A stretch of 64,000 bases of DNA from NCBI RefSeq assembly GCF_005081705.1, contig NZ_CP034876.1, positions 133,236 to 197,235 on the forward strand. The letters run 5' to 3'. Below, one piece after another: positions 11,779 to 22,166 of the stretch (within the stretch, counting starts at the first letter, position 1; every line of letters starts with the position of its first letter). Both the position numbers and the translations under genes were made by a program. The notes beneath the pieces were generated by a model. That model saw only the letters and a program-made list of their open reading frames with translations. It was not told the origin of the DNA and made no database searches. Origin of the DNA: Buchnera aphidicola (Hyperomyzus lactucae). Lineage in GTDB: Bacteria; Pseudomonadota; Gammaproteobacteria; Enterobacterales; Enterobacteriaceae.

Positions 11779-12063
11779 ATGTTAACAATTTATGCAATAC
11801 AAAGAACGGAAAAAGGAAAAAGTTTTAATAGAAGATTGCGTATAAATAACCAGTGTCCAGGAGTGTTATACGGAATAAATAAATCTTCTATCTTACTTAC
11901 ATTAGATCATAATTCTCTTTTTAATTTACAAAAAAAAACAGAATTTTACAAAGAAAATTTATTTTTGCTGATCAATAATGATAAACATATAGTCAAAGTT
12001 CAATCTGTTCAAAGGCATTCATTTAAATTAAAATTATTACATATTGATTTTATATATATATAA
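11779..12063 (+). CDS. rplY: 50S ribosomal protein L25
   Basis: L25 binds 5S rRNA. It is the short form (94 residues, the same as E. coli) lacking the CTC extension. Visible signatures are [16 protein letters not shown], the central EFYKENLFL and the C-terminal [24 protein letters not shown] lies upstream of the ATG as a good ribosome-binding site. It is convergent with the DedA-family gene, across a 65-bp A+T-rich gap. Confidence 0.96.
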   Translation: MLTIYAIQRTEKGKSFNRRLRINNQCPGVLYGINKSSILLTLDHNSLFNLQKKTEFYKENLFLLINNDKHIVKVQSVQRHSFKLKLLHIDFIYI

Positions 12064-12128
12064 TTTTTTTATAAAATGATTATATTTTTTAAAAAAATAT
12101 TCATTGAAAAAATAAATTAACATTTATT

Positions 12129-12890
12129 CTAAAATAATATAGTACAAAAAATTTTTCTAAAAATGAGCATTGTAGGATGAAATTGTATAGCAACTAGGCT
12201 TGCTAATCCGGAAAAAGTAGTTAATATCGCTAGCCATCCAATCCTCTTTTGAGTTAAGAAAGATGAAGAACGGATGTTATTTTTTTTTATTTTCCACCAT
12301 TTTGATGTTAGCCATATTCCTAGCCATATTAAAATTGAAATGATTAATAATAGCCATTTAAAATAATCATTTTGAGCACTTTTTGGTATATTTATAGTAA
12401 TACCTGTAACTATTCCTGGAAAAAAATATACTGGAGGCCATAATATACATCCAACAATACTGGGGAAAATAAATTTTTTAAAAGGTAATTTTAGCATTCC
12501 ACAAACCATTGGGATTAAGGGTCTAGTTGGTCCTATGAATCGTCCGACAATAATAGTAATGATACTATGTTTATGTAATACAGATTTAACTTTATCAAGT
12601 AGTTTTTGATTTTTCTTTAAAAATCTAAAATTATGCAGCCAATTTTTAAAATACAAACCGACATAATATGAAACCCAATCGCCTAATAAACATCCAATTG
12701 TTCCAGATATCCAAGCAGGATAGAATAATAGTTTTCCATTACCTATAAACGTACCTAGTGTAGTCATTAAAATAATACCAGGAAGTAATAATCCAATAAA
12801 TGCAAGGGATTCTAAAAAAGAAATAATACCAACTATTAATAGCGAATACGTTAAAGATTGTGTCATAAAAGATGTTAGCCAGGATTCCAT
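12129..12890 (-). CDS. yabI: DedA-family inner-membrane protein, YabI type
   Basis: Polytopic inner-membrane protein of the DedA/SNARE-associated superfamily, 253 residues (E. coli YabI 254). DedA proteins are linked to envelope integrity, and some members act in undecaprenyl-phosphate or phospholipid transport. Key features are Glu27 in FLESLAFIGLLLPG, Asp71 in GDWVSYYVG, and the signature GRFIGPTRPLIP (116-127) with both arginines. About five hydrophobic segments are visible, including re-entrant-like ones. The closest family match I recognise is YabI, through LLDK-HKHS and WPPVYFFPGI. It is divergent from surA; the substrate is not deducible. Confidence 0.93.
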   Translation of the reverse strand: MESWLTSFMTQSLTYSLLIVGIISFLESLAFIGLLLPGIILMTTLGTFIGNGKLLFYPAWISGTIGCLLGDWVSYYVGLYFKNWLHNFRFLKKNQKLLDKVKSVLHKHSIITIIVGRFIGPTRPLIPMVCGMLKLPFKKFIFPSIVGCILWPPVYFFPGIVTGITINIPKSAQNDYFKWLLLIISILIWLGIWLTSKWWKIKKNNIRSSSFLTQKRIGWLAILTTFSGLASLVAIQFHPTMLIFRKIFCTILF

Positions 12891-13084
12891 AAATTCTCAT
12901 TCTTAGTTAGGCATTTATATGTTGAAAAATTTTTTTTGCATAAATATTTTATACTTTATATTTTTTTTTAACCAACCTCAAGAAAAATATTATATATTTA
13001 TTGGAGTATTTTAAAATATTCCGTAAAAAAGTTAGCAACTTTAATGTTTTTTTATTAAACACTTATTATAAAAGAAGAATTATA

Positions 13085-14368
13085 ATGAAAGTATGTATTT
13101 TTGTGATTTTCTATATTTTTAGCAGTATTGTTTACGTTTCTGCTAAAGAAAACAAGATAGATAATATTACAGCTATTGTAAATGATCAAATTATATTAAA
13201 TAGTGATGTAAATCAGATTCTGTTTTTGCTTCAAAAAGAAGGTAAAGATTTTAGGATACCTTGGAAAAATAATTTCTTAAAAGAAAAAATTATTCAAAAA
13301 TTAATTATAAAATCTTTAATCTTACAAGAAGCTAATAGAATGAATATTACAGTTACTAAAGAACAAGTAAATACTGTAATTAAAAATATTTGTTTAAAAA
13401 AGAATATAAGTGTTGAAGATTTAAAAAAAAATATTTTATTACATAATCTGAATAATCATTTTACTTATGATAATTATATAAAAAATATTGAGAATTCATT
13501 GAAAATCAAAATGATGCAAGATTATGAAATGCATAAACGTATCAATATTTCAGAAGAAGAAGTTAATGTTATTTTTAAAGAACTTATTAGAAATAACAAG
13601 AAATTTCAAAAAATTAATTTAAGTTATGTTTTAATTCCCTCTTCACAGAAATATTCTGATAAAAAATTTAACAATCAGAAAATATTAGCAGAAAAAATCG
13701 TAACTAAACTTAAAAAAGGTTATGATTTTGAACATGTATATAAAAAATTCAAAAACAAAAAAGATTTTTTAGTAAAAAAAATGTTCTGGATGCATTTTCC
13801 AGATGTACAAAAAGTTTTTTCTAATAAATTAAATATTTCTGAAAAAGGACAAATTTTGGGACCTATTTTAGGGAATAAAGGATTTTATATACTAAAAGTG
13901 AACGATATTCATAATAAAGAAAATATTGTAACTGATTTTTATATACAACACTGTTTAGTTAAACCCTCTGCAGTGCTAACTAATTCAGAATCAAAGAAAC
14001 ATATTTTTAATATATATGAAAAAATTAAAAAAGGAGTTTATACTTTTGATTATGCGGTTCGGAACTTATCTCATGATTTTTATTCATCTAAAAAAAATGG
14101 TGATTTAGGATGGATTTCAAAAGAATTATTTGATGTTGATCTTAATAAAAAATTGTTATATTTAAATAAAAATGAGATAAGCAGACCTATTCACTCTAGA
14201 TTTGGATGGCATATAATTAAGTTAATAAATAAACGTGAAGTAGATCAATTTTATAAATTTAAAAGAAAAGAAGCATATAATATATTATTAGAAAAAAAAA
14301 TGATATTAGAAAAAAATAATTGGATAAAAGATCTTAAAAATATTTCTTACATAAACATTATAAGATAA
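13085..14368 (+). CDS. surA: Periplasmic peptidyl-prolyl isomerase/chaperone SurA
   Basis: Periplasmic chaperone for outer-membrane beta-barrel proteins, 427 residues (E. coli 428). The frame extends upstream to a TTG, but this ATG gives a proper signal peptide (hydrophobic 3-18, VSA before the likely cleavage site near residue 20) and matches the E. coli length. Order: N-domain (VNDQIILNSDV), two parvulin domains (about 170-270, ending GPILGNKGFYILKV, and 285-385, with GDLGWISKELFD and SRFGWHIIKL), and a C-terminal helix. In E. coli lptD precedes it and pdxA follows; both are missing here and ksgA comes next. Confidence 0.96.
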   Translation: MKVCIFVIFYIFSSIVYVSAKENKIDNITAIVNDQIILNSDVNQILFLLQKEGKDFRIPWKNNFLKEKIIQKLIIKSLILQEANRMNITVTKEQVNTVIKNICLKKNISVEDLKKNILLHNLNNHFTYDNYIKNIENSLKIKMMQDYEMHKRINISEEEVNVIFKELIRNNKKFQKINLSYVLIPSSQKYSDKKFNNQKILAEKIVTKLKKGYDFEHVYKKFKNKKDFLVKKMFWMHFPDVQKVFSNKLNISEKGQILGPILGNKGFYILKVNDIHNKENIVTDFYIQHCLVKPSAVLTNSESKKHIFNIYEKIKKGVYTFDYAVRNLSHDFYSSKKNGDLGWISKELFDVDLNKKLLYLNKNEISRPIHSRFGWHIIKLINKREVDQFYKFKRKEAYNILLEKKMILEKNNWIKDLKNISYINIIR

Positions 14369-14430
14369 AAATATATTTTATTATATATATTCAAATAATG
14401 CTTAAATATTAAATAATTAATTATAAATGT

Positions 14431-15246
14431 ATGAGTATAAAAAAAAATTATAAACATTTTCCTCTAAAACAATATGGGCAAAATTTTCTTATAAATAAGA
14501 AAATAATAAAAGATATTATTAAAGCAATTGATCCAAAAATTAAACAAACATTAGTAGAAATTGGTCCAGGATTAGCAGCATTAACTAAACCCATGTCTCA
14601 ATTATTAGAAGAATTAATTGTTATTGAAGTCGATCGTAATTTGTTAAATGCATTAAAAAAACATTCATTTTATTCAAAACTAACAGTTTTTTGTCAAGAT
14701 GCTTTAAATTTTAATTATATAAATTTATTTTATCAAAAAAATCAACCGATTCGTATTTTTGGAAACTTGCCATATAATATTTCCACATCTTTAATTATTT
14801 TTTTATTTAAACAAATTAGAGTTATTCAAGACATGAATTTTATGTTACAAAAAGAAGTTGCTGAAAGATTAATTGCTTTTCCAGGAAATAAATCTTACGG
14901 TCGTTTAAGTATTATTTCTCAATATTATTGTAATATCAAAATAATATTACGTGTTTTACCTGAAGATTTTAGACCTATTCCTAAAGTTCATTCAGTTTTT
15001 ATTAATCTTACGCCTCATGTTAATCCTGCTCCTTACTTTGTTTATGATATAAATATTTTAAGCCGTATTACTAAAATAGCATTTCAAAATAGAAGGAAAA
15101 TATTACGTCATAGTTTAAAAACTTTATTTTCTGAAAAAAAATTAATTGAATTAGACATTAATCCTAAATCAAGAGCTGAAAATATTTCTGTTTTGCAGTA
15201 TTGTCGATTGTCTAATTATTTGTATGAACAATACAAAAACTATTAA
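14431..15246 (+). CDS. ksgA: 16S rRNA dimethyladenosine transferase
   Basis: KsgA (RsmA) dimethylates two adjacent adenosines in helix 45 at the 3' end of 16S rRNA, a late step in 30S assembly. It has 271 residues (E. coli 273). The Rossmann-fold SAM site is seen as VEIGPGLAALT, then IVIEVDRN, QDALNF and the catalytic NLPYNIS motif; QNRRKILRHSLK marks the C-terminal domain. It lies downstream of surA and upstream of apaH. pdxA and apaG, which flank it in E. coli, are missing. Confidence 0.97.
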   Translation: MSIKKNYKHFPLKQYGQNFLINKKIIKDIIKAIDPKIKQTLVEIGPGLAALTKPMSQLLEELIVIEVDRNLLNALKKHSFYSKLTVFCQDALNFNYINLFYQKNQPIRIFGNLPYNISTSLIIFLFKQIRVIQDMNFMLQKEVAERLIAFPGNKSYGRLSIISQYYCNIKIILRVLPEDFRPIPKVHSVFINLTPHVNPAPYFVYDINILSRITKIAFQNRRKILRHSLKTLFSEKKLIELDINPKSRAENISVLQYCRLSNYLYEQYKNY

Positions 15247-15303
15247 AAATCTCAATTCTTATGAAGAATTTTAATACTTTAATTAAAAAAGGAAACTCAC
15301 TAT

Positions 15304-16119
15304 ATGAGTACTTACTTTATAAGTGATATTCATGGTTGTTATAAAGAATTAAGACTTCTTTTAGAAAAATCATTTTTTAATTATAAACAAGATTACCTAT
15401 GGATTGCGGGAGATTTAGTATCAAGAGGTCCTGATTCGTTAAAAGTTTTAAGATATCTTTATTCTTTTAAAAATAGATTAAAAATAGTACTAGGCAATCA
15501 TGATATTAATTTAATTGCAGTATATTCTGGTATAAGAAAAAATAAAAAAGAAAATTATTTTGATAAATTTCTTTCTGCACCAGATAGTTATAAATTAATA
15601 AAATGGTTACGCTATCAGTCTCTTTTAATAATTGATGAAAAACATAAAATTATTATGTCACATGCTGGAATTAGTCCACAATGGACTTGTGATACAGCAA
15701 AAACATGCGCATTCGAGATTGAAGAATTTTTACGTCATCAAAATTACGCTTTATTTTTAGAGGCAATGTATAGTAATAATATAAATTTATGGCAATCAAA
15801 TTTAAATCGATTAGACCGATTGCGATATTCTATAAATACTTTTACGAGAATGAGATATTGTTATCCTGATAGTCGATTAGATATGTTTTGTAAAAAATCT
15901 CCAGATTTTGTTAAATATCCTTTAAAACCATGGTTTGTCATGCCTCGTAAAATTTCAAAAGAGTATTTTATTTTTTTTGGACATTGGTCTTCTCTGAAAG
16001 GTACTCATGTACCAGAACCCTTCTTTGCATTAGATGCTGGTTGTTGTTGGGGGGAAGAATTAGTTATGTTGAGATGGGAAGATAAAACATGGTTTCATCA
16101 GTCTTATTTGTCAAAATAG
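15304..16119 (+). CDS. apaH: Diadenosine tetraphosphatase
   Basis: ApaH splits Ap4A symmetrically to two ADP and can also remove Np4 caps from RNA 5' ends in E. coli. It has 271 residues (E. coli about 280), with the shortening at the C-terminus. The metallophosphatase metal-binding motifs are intact: SDIHGCY (residues 7-13), GDLVSRGP, LGNHD, and later histidines in SHAGISPQW and FGHWSSL. It forms the end of the surA-ksgA-apaH run on the plus strand and is convergent with folA, with a short A+T-rich gap. Confidence 0.96.
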   Translation: MSTYFISDIHGCYKELRLLLEKSFFNYKQDYLWIAGDLVSRGPDSLKVLRYLYSFKNRLKIVLGNHDINLIAVYSGIRKNKKENYFDKFLSAPDSYKLIKWLRYQSLLIIDEKHKIIMSHAGISPQWTCDTAKTCAFEIEEFLRHQNYALFLEAMYSNNINLWQSNLNRLDRLRYSINTFTRMRYCYPDSRLDMFCKKSPDFVKYPLKPWFVMPRKISKEYFIFFGHWSSLKGTHVPEPFFALDAGCCWGEELVMLRWEDKTWFHQSYLSK

Positions 16120-16153
16120 TTTAAAGCAAGTTTTTATTTTAATAAAAATTAAT

Positions 16154-16639
16154 TTATCTTGATAAAATTTCAAAAACATAGTTATAAGGATTTGTTTTAT
16201 TTTTAGAGACTTTTTTTCTAAATAATACTTTCCAAGATGGATATAATTGATATGGGGGAAAATAAGAGTCGCCAATAATATTAATATCTATGTGAGTTAA
16301 ATATAACTTATTAGCATAAAATAACATTTTTTTATATATTTTACCACCTCCAATTACCATAATTTCTTTATTATAGTTTGCTGAAATAATTGCATTGGGT
16401 ATTGAATTTGCCCAGATAATATCTTTTTTTTTTATTTTTTTACTACTAATAACTATATTATTACGCATGGATAAAGGTTTTTGCCCGATAGATTCCCAAG
16501 TTAAACGACCCATAATTATGTCTTTTGTTATTGTATTTTTTTTAAACCATTTTAAATCTTCTGGAAGATACCAAGGTATTTTATTTTTATATCCAATAAC
16601 TAAATTATTAGATACAGCAGCAATTAAACTTATGTTCAT
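16154..16639 (-). CDS. folA: Dihydrofolate reductase
   Basis: Reduces dihydrofolate to tetrahydrofolate with NADPH, 161 residues (E. coli 159). Visible are the substrate-binding and catalytic PWYLPEDLKWFK with Asp28 (equivalent to E. coli Asp27), the NADPH-binding MGRLTWESIG, and IMVIGGGKIYKKM. The Met20-loop region (NNLVIGYKNKIPW) is kept. The gene lies downstream of carB in the same orientation, separated by a 79-bp spacer with a 13-bp inverted repeat. It works with folE and folC in this window. Confidence 0.96.
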   Translation of the reverse strand: MNISLIAAVSNNLVIGYKNKIPWYLPEDLKWFKKNTITKDIIMGRLTWESIGQKPLSMRNNIVISSKKIKKKDIIWANSIPNAIISANYNKEIMVIGGGKIYKKMLFYANKLYLTHIDINIIGDSYFPPYQLYPSWKVLFRKKVSKNKTNPYNYVFEILSR

Positions 16640-16663
16640 GTGAAGGTAAAATCTTCTTATGTA

Positions 16664-16693
16664 TTATAAATATGTTTTACAACATATTTATAA
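16664..16693. repeat. 13-bp perfect inverted repeat between carB and folA
   Basis: Arms TTATAAATATGTT and AACATATTTATAA flank a 4-base loop. The repeat fills the centre of the 79-bp spacer between the end of carB and the start of folA on the minus strand. No U-tract follows in the minus-strand transcript, so it is not a canonical terminator. It could be an mRNA 3'-end structure for carAB or an operator-like site ahead of folA. Confidence 0.6.
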
Positions 16694-16718
16694 ATGCTAT
16701 TTTTAAGTTAATGAAATG

Positions 16719-19700
16719 TTATTTTTTACAAACTAATTTTATTTTGTCATGCATTTCTTGAAGAGATGTGACATTTTTTATTGGATTTTCATTTAAAGCC
16801 ATAACTGTTGCAAAAGCACCATTTACAGTTGTATCATAGTGTACTTTGTATTGAAGAGCACTACGACATATTAGTTTTGAATCTTTTATGCCTTGATGAG
16901 AAGATGTGGTATTAACAATATAAGAGTATTCGCCATTTTTTAAACGATCTTGTATATGAGGACGTCCTTCGTGCACTTTATTTACTAATCTAGATGAAAT
17001 TCCAGATCTTTTTAGTGCTATGGATGTGCCTCTCGTGGCATCTATCTTAAAGCCTAGTTTTTTTAATTTAACAGCTAAATTGATAATATTATTTTTATCG
17101 TCGTCTCGTACTGAAAGAAGAATTCGACCGGATTTCTTCATGTTTGTATGAGCTCCTAACATAGCTTTAGAAAATGCTTCTGAAAAGTTTTTCCCAATAC
17201 CCATAACTTCTCCTGTAGAGCGCATTTCTGGACCTAGTATAGGATCAACACCTTGAAATTTATCAAAAGGAAGTACGGCTTCTTTTACTGAAAAATATGG
17301 TGGAATAATTTCTTTTGTAAAACCTTGTTGTAACAGTGTTTTTCCATACATCACTCTAACAGATATTTTTGCCAATGCAAGACCAGTTGCTTTTGAAACA
17401 AATGGCACTGTTCGTGCTGCTCTTGGATTTACTTCAATAATATAAATTTTATTTTTTTTGATAGCAAATTGTACATTCATTAATCCTTGTACAGATAGCT
17501 CAAAAGCTAATTTTTTGACTTGTTTTCTAATTTCATTTTGAATTGTACCAGTTAAAGTATATGCTGGTAAAGAACATGCAGAATCGCCAGAATGAACTCC
17601 AGCCTGTTCGATATGTTCCATAATACCCCCAATTAATACTCTTTCTCCATCGCAAACTGCATCAACATCTACTTCAGTGGCATAATCTAAATATTGATCT
17701 AGTAAAATAGGTATAGTATTATTTTCTTTTAACATTCTTTTAAAATAACGTTTTAAACCATGTGATTCATAAACGATTTCCATAGCTCTACCACCCAAGA
17801 CATAAGATGGTCTTACCATTATTGGATATCCTATTATTTTTGCTTGTTTATATGCTTCCTCTAAGGTAAATACAGTTGCATTCAAAGGTTGTTTTAATTT
17901 TAACATAGTAACAGTTTTTTGAAAACGATATCGATCTTCAGCTTTATCAATAGAATCTGGACTAGTTCCGATGATGGGAATTCCTTCTTTTTCGAACTCG
18001 CGTGCTAATTTCAATGGTGTTTGACCTCCATATTGAATAATAACTCCTTTAGGTTTTTCTATTCTAACTATTTCTAAAACGTTTTCTAATGTAATAGGTT
18101 CAAAATACAGTCTATCTGAAATATCATAATCAGTAGATACTGTTTCTGGATTACAGTTAATCATTATTGCTTCAAAACCATCTTCTCTTAAAGCTTGAGC
18201 AGCATGAACGCAACAATAGTCAAATTCGATACCTTGTCCTATTCTATTAGGACCACCACCTAGTATAATAATTTTTTTATTATTTTCTTTGTTGGGATGT
18301 GATTCACACTCATCTTCCCAAGTTGAATACATATATGCTGTTTCAGTTGAAAATTCTGCTGAACATGTATCGATTCTTTTATATACGGGATGTAAATTTA
18401 ATTTATAACGTAGTTTTCGTATTGTTTTTTCTTTTTTACTAGTTAGTATTGCAATACGTTTATCAGAAAAACCTTTTCTTTTAATAAAATAAAAGAAATC
18501 ATATTTCAATCCATTGAATCCATTTCTTTTAATTTTATTCTCTAAAAGAATAATTTCTTCAATTTGAACAAGAAACCATGGATCAATCGATGTTAATTCA
18601 AACACATCATCTACAGACATTCCAGATCTAAATGCATCACCTATATACCAAAGACGTTCACAACCAGCATCTTTTAACTCATGTCTAATTTTAATTAAAT
18701 ATTCTGGATCAGAATTAGATATTTTAGGATCAAATCCACTAGATCCTACTTCTAAACCGCGAATAGCTTTTTGTATAGATTCTTGAAAAGTACGACCTAT
18801 TGCCATGACTTCCCCTACAGATTTCATCTGTGTAGTTAATCGGTCGTCACATCCTGGAAATTTTTCAAAATTAAATCTAGGAATTTTAGTTACTATATAA
18901 TCTATTGATGGTTCAAATGATGCAGTAGTATTAGTTCCTGTTATATCGTTTGCCAGTTCATCAAGTGTATATCCAATAGCTAATTTAGCTGCTATTTTTG
19001 CAATTGGAAATCCTGTTGCTTTAGAAGCTAATGCAGAAGAACGAGATACTCTGGGATTCATTTCAATGACAATCATTCGACCATTTTTTGGATTAACAGC
19101 AAATTGTACGTTAGAACCACCAGTTTCTACGCCTATTTCTCGTAAAATTGACATAGAAGCATTTCTCATTGCTTGATATTCTTTATCAGTCAGAGTTTGC
19201 GCTGGTGCTACAGTAATTGAATCTCCTGTATGAATACCCATAGGATCTAAATTTTCAATTGAACAAACAATAATACAATTATCGTTTTTATCTCGTACGA
19301 CTTCCATTTCATATTCTTTCCAACCTATAAGAGATTCGTCAATGAGAAGTTCTGTACTAGGAGATAATTTTAGTCCCCTTTCACAAATTTTTTCAAATTC
19401 TTCATTATTATAGGCAATGCCTCCTCCGTGCCCACCCATAGTAAAAGAGGGACGAATAATACATGGAAAACCTACATCGTTTAAAACTGAAAATGCTTCT
19501 TGAATATTATGTGCAATCCCACATTTAGCAGTTTCTAATTTTAACTTTTGCATTGAACGTTCAAATAGTTTTCTATTTTCAGCTTTTTTAATTGCATCAA
19601 CTGTAGCACCTATTATTTTAACATTAAATGCATCTAAAATACCTTTACGGTCTAATTCTAGAGCGCAGTTTAAAGCTGTTTGACCTCCCATAGTTGGAAG

Positions 19701-19958
19701 TAATGCATCTGGTTTTTCTTTTTGAATAATTTTTTTTACTATTCTCCAATGAATAGGCTCAATGTATGTGGCATCAGCCATACAAGGATCTGTCATAATA
19801 GTTGCGGGATTAGAATTAACAAGAATAATTCTGTAACCTTCTTCTCGTAAAGCTTTACAAGCTTGAGCACCTGAATAGTCAAATTCACATGCTTGTCCAA
19901 TTACTATTGGACCTGCTCCAAGAATTAAAATTGATTTAATATCAGTAGATTTAGGCAT
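16719..19958 (-). CDS. carB: Carbamoyl-phosphate synthase large chain
   Basis: Synthetase subunit that makes carbamoyl phosphate from bicarbonate, ATP and CarA-derived ammonia, for both arginine and pyrimidines. It has 1079 residues (E. coli 1073). Two homologous ATP-grasp halves are visible. The first begins [14 protein letters not shown] with [11 protein letters not shown]; the second begins [13 protein letters not shown] with [11 protein letters not shown]. An oligomerisation region lies between them, and a C-terminal methylglyoxal-synthase-like allosteric domain (about 940-1079) follows. It is 17 bases behind carA. Arginine is an essential amino acid for the aphid host, which fits retention. 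Confidence 0.98.
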   Translation of the reverse strand: MPKSTDIKSILILGAGPIVIGQACEFDYSGAQACKALREEGYRIILVNSNPATIMTDPCMADATYIEPIHWRIVKKIIQKEKPDALLPTMGGQTALNCALELDRKGILDAFNVKIIGATVDAIKKAENRKLFERSMQKLKLETAKCGIAHNIQEAFSVLNDVGFPCIIRPSFTMGGHGGGIAYNNEEFEKICERGLKLSPSTELLIDESLIGWKEYEMEVVRDKNDNCIIVCSIENLDPMGIHTGDSITVAPAQTLTDKEYQAMRNASMSILREIGVETGGSNVQFAVNPKNGRMIVIEMNPRVSRSSALASKATGFPIAKIAAKLAIGYTLDELANDITGTNTTASFEPSIDYIVTKIPRFNFEKFPGCDDRLTTQMKSVGEVMAIGRTFQESIQKAIRGLEVGSSGFDPKISNSDPEYLIKIRHELKDAGCERLWYIGDAFRSGMSVDDVFELTSIDPWFLVQIEEIILLENKIKRNGFNGLKYDFFYFIKRKGFSDKRIAILTSKKEKTIRKLRYKLNLHPVYKRIDTCSAEFSTETAYMYSTWEDECESHPNKENNKKIIILGGGPNRIGQGIEFDYCCVHAAQALREDGFEAIMINCNPETVSTDYDISDRLYFEPITLENVLEIVRIEKPKGVIIQYGGQTPLKLAREFEKEGIPIIGTSPDSIDKAEDRYRFQKTVTMLKLKQPLNATVFTLEEAYKQAKIIGYPIMVRPSYVLGGRAMEIVYESHGLKRYFKRMLKENNTIPILLDQYLDYATEVDVDAVCDGERVLIGGIMEHIEQAGVHSGDSACSLPAYTLTGTIQNEIRKQVKKLAFELSVQGLMNVQFAIKKNKIYIIEVNPRAARTVPFVSKATGLALAKISVRVMYGKTLLQQGFTKEIIPPYFSVKEAVLPFDKFQGVDPILGPEMRSTGEVMGIGKNFSEAFSKAMLGAHTNMKKSGRILLSVRDDDKNNIINLAVKLKKLGFKIDATRGTSIALKRSGISSRLVNKVHEGRPHIQDRLKNGEYSYIVNTTSSHQGIKDSKLICRSALQYKVHYDTTVNGAFATVMALNENPIKNVTSLQEMHDKIKLVCKK

Positions 19959-19975
19959 TTTTTTTCCCTAATTAA

Positions 19976-21124
19976 TTACTGAGTTTTGATTCGTTTATGA
20001 GCGATTAATTGAATAAATTTATCAAATAAAGATGAAGCATCATGTGGTCCAGGACTAGCTTCTGGATGACCTTGAAAACTAAAGGCTGTCGCATTAGTTA
20101 AAGATAGTCCTTGTAATGTTCCATCAAAAAGCGAGCTATGTGTAATTTCTATATTATTTGGCATGTTTTTTATATCTACAGTAAAACTATGATTTTGAGA
20201 TGTAATAATAACACGGTTAGTTTTTATTTCTTTAACTGGATGATTAGCCCCGTGATGTCCAAATTTCATTTTAATAATTTCAGCTCCGCTAGCTAAAGCA
20301 AGTAGCTGATGTCCTAAGCATATCCCAAAAATAGGTATGTTAGTTTTCAAAAAATATTGAATAGCATGAATTGCATACTGACAAGGTCTAGGATCTCCTG
20401 GTCCATTAGATAAAAAGATGCCATCTGGAAATAAATTTAATACTTTTTGTGGATCAGTCTCAGCAGGAACTACAGTTAAATAACATCCTCTATCTACTAG
20501 CATACGAAGTATGTTTCTTTTAACACCAAAGTCATATACAACTACGTGAAACAAAGCTTGTTCTTTTTTAAGAGAATAAAATTTTTTTTTCTTAAAAATA
20601 AAACTTCCTTCGTTCCAATTGTAAATGAATTTAGTAGAAACTTCTTTTGCTAAATCTAATCCTTGTAGATTTAAAAAATTTTTAGCGTGTTGATATGCTA
20701 TTGAATAATTTTCTTTTTTATCTTCTATAATACATCCATTTTGCGAACCTTTTATACGTAAGATTCGTGTTAATTTTCTTGTATCAATATCAGATATTGC
20801 AACAATTTTGTTATCTTTTAGATAAGAAGAAAAACTTTTTTTGTTTCGGTGGTTGCTTGCAATCGGTGACAAATCACGAATAATAAGTCCTTTTGCATGA
20901 ATTTTAGATGATTCTTCATCGTTAGAATTAGTTCCAACATTTCCGACATGGGGATGAGTTAACGTTACAATTTGATGTGAATAAGAGGGATCAGTAATTA
21001 TTTCTTGATAACCAGTTATTGATGTATTAAAAACAACTTCACCTACAGTCATTCCTTCAGATCCAATAGCTCGTCCATGAAATTTAGTTCCGTCTTCTAA
21101 AACCAGTATTGCTGATTGGCTCAA
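19976..21124 (-). CDS. carA: Carbamoyl-phosphate synthase small chain
   Basis: Glutaminase subunit feeding ammonia to CarB. A TTG start is chosen. The product is then 382 residues, the E. coli length, and begins (M)[11 protein letters not shown] like the E. coli protein, which also starts with UUG. GGAGG at 21130-21134 lies five bases before this TTG. The in-frame ATG four codons upstream overlaps that Shine-Dalgarno sequence, so it is unlikely. The class I amidotransferase domain shows the nucleophile in [11 protein letters not shown] and the His-Glu pair in GHPEASPGP. Gene order dapB-carA-carB matches E. coli apart from deletions. Confidence 0.96.
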   Translation of the reverse strand: MSQSAILVLEDGTKFHGRAIGSEGMTVGEVVFNTSITGYQEIITDPSYSHQIVTLTHPHVGNVGTNSNDEESSKIHAKGLIIRDLSPIASNHRNKKSFSSYLKDNKIVAISDIDTRKLTRILRIKGSQNGCIIEDKKENYSIAYQHAKNFLNLQGLDLAKEVSTKFIYNWNEGSFIFKKKKFYSLKKEQALFHVVVYDFGVKRNILRMLVDRGCYLTVVPAETDPQKVLNLFPDGIFLSNGPGDPRPCQYAIHAIQYFLKTNIPIFGICLGHQLLALASGAEIIKMKFGHHGANHPVKEIKTNRVIITSQNHSFTVDIKNMPNNIEITHSSLFDGTLQGLSLTNATAFSFQGHPEASPGPHDASSLFDKFIQLIAHKRIKTQ

Positions 21125-21168
21125 AACATCCTCCATTAAAAAACTTTTTATTTTAATTTTTATTCTAA

Positions 21169-21194
21169 GTAAGAATTAGTATTATAATACTTAC
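21169..21194. repeat. Nested inverted repeat upstream of carA
   Basis: A 14-bp perfect palindrome, AGTATTATAATACT (21178-21191), lies within flanking arms GTAAG (21169-21173) and CTTAC (21190-21194). It sits about 45-70 bases upstream of the carA start in the 212-bp dapB-carA spacer. The place resembles an operator or promoter region. It does not match the E. coli ARG box consensus well, so the assignment is open. Confidence 0.35.
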
Positions 21195-21336
21195 ATTTTA
21201 TTTTAACGAAAATTAATATTTTTGTCTATTATGATAGTTAACATTTATATACTTTAAAACAATTATATATTGTACTTATAATGAGAGATAATATAATTAT
21301 TTTTTTAAAATACATAGAATAAATTATATTAATATA

Positions 21337-22149
21337 TCATGAAAAAGATAGTACATCTTGCATATCAAATAAACCTGTGTTTTTTTTATGAATCCATAAA
21401 GCAGATTGTATTGCACCTTTAGCAAAAGATGTTCTATTTGATGCAGTATGAGTAATTTTAATTTCTTCACCGGAATTCGAAAACATCACAGTATGTTTAC
21501 CAACAATATCACCTGCACGTACAATAGAAAAACCAATTTTTTTTGTTTCTCTGATTCCGGTGATTCCTTTTTGATAATATATTGAATGTTTATTTAAATC
21601 CCAATTCATTACTTTTGATATTATTTCTCCTATTGCTAAAGCTGTTCCTGAAGGAGCATCTATTTTATTACGATGATGATATTCAATAATATTAATATCA
21701 GAATTTTTTCCTATTATTTCAGTGGTTTTTTTAATTAGTTGAAATAATAAATTAATTCCTATGCTAAAATTTGATGAAAGTATTATGCCAATTTTTTTAG
21801 AATGTGATTGTATAATGTTCATTTCTTCTGTTGAAAAACCAGTAGTACCAATAACGATATTTTTCTTGAACTGACTGCAATATTTTAAATACTTTAATGT
21901 ACTATTAGGTTGAGTAAAATCAATTAAAACGTCAAAATTATTCTTTTTTATATCTAATTGATCACTTATAAAAACGCCTATTTTCTTTATTCCAAGTACT
22001 TCTCCAATATCTTCATTAATTAATTTATGATTTTTTTGAACTAATGCAGCTGTTAAACATGTTTGTTTATTTTTTTGTATTTCTTTAATAAGATTTTGAC
22101 CCATACGACCTAGAGGTCCAGTAATTGCAATACGAGTTTTTTTATTCAT
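21337..22149 (-). CDS. dapB: 4-hydroxy-tetrahydrodipicolinate reductase
   Basis: DapB reduces the product of DapA with NAD(P)H in the diaminopimelate-lysine pathway, serving both peptidoglycan and host lysine supply. It has 270 residues (E. coli 273). The Rossmann motif is ITGPLGRMGQNL near the N-terminus. The catalytic and substrate signature EYHHRNKIDAPSGTA is intact, and the C-terminal FAKGAIQSALWI is visible. It lies 17 bases behind ispH and probably belongs to the ribF-ileS-lspA-ispH transcript. rihC, found between ispH and dapB in E. coli, is missing. Confidence 0.97.
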   Translation of the reverse strand: MNKKTRIAITGPLGRMGQNLIKEIQKNKQTCLTAALVQKNHKLINEDIGEVLGIKKIGVFISDQLDIKKNNFDVLIDFTQPNSTLKYLKYCSQFKKNIVIGTTGFSTEEMNIIQSHSKKIGIILSSNFSIGINLLFQLIKKTTEIIGKNSDINIIEYHHRNKIDAPSGTALAIGEIISKVMNWDLNKHSIYYQKGITGIRETKKIGFSIVRAGDIVGKHTVMFSNSGEEIKITHTASNRTSFAKGAIQSALWIHKKNTGLFDMQDVLSFS

Positions 22150-22166
22150 TATTTAGTCCGTATGAT

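Noticed and set aside
16131..16148. TTTTTA/TAAAAA repeat between apaH and folA as a terminator
   Set aside because: Six A-T pairs only, no G-C pair and no clear U-tract; not distinguishable from the A+T background.
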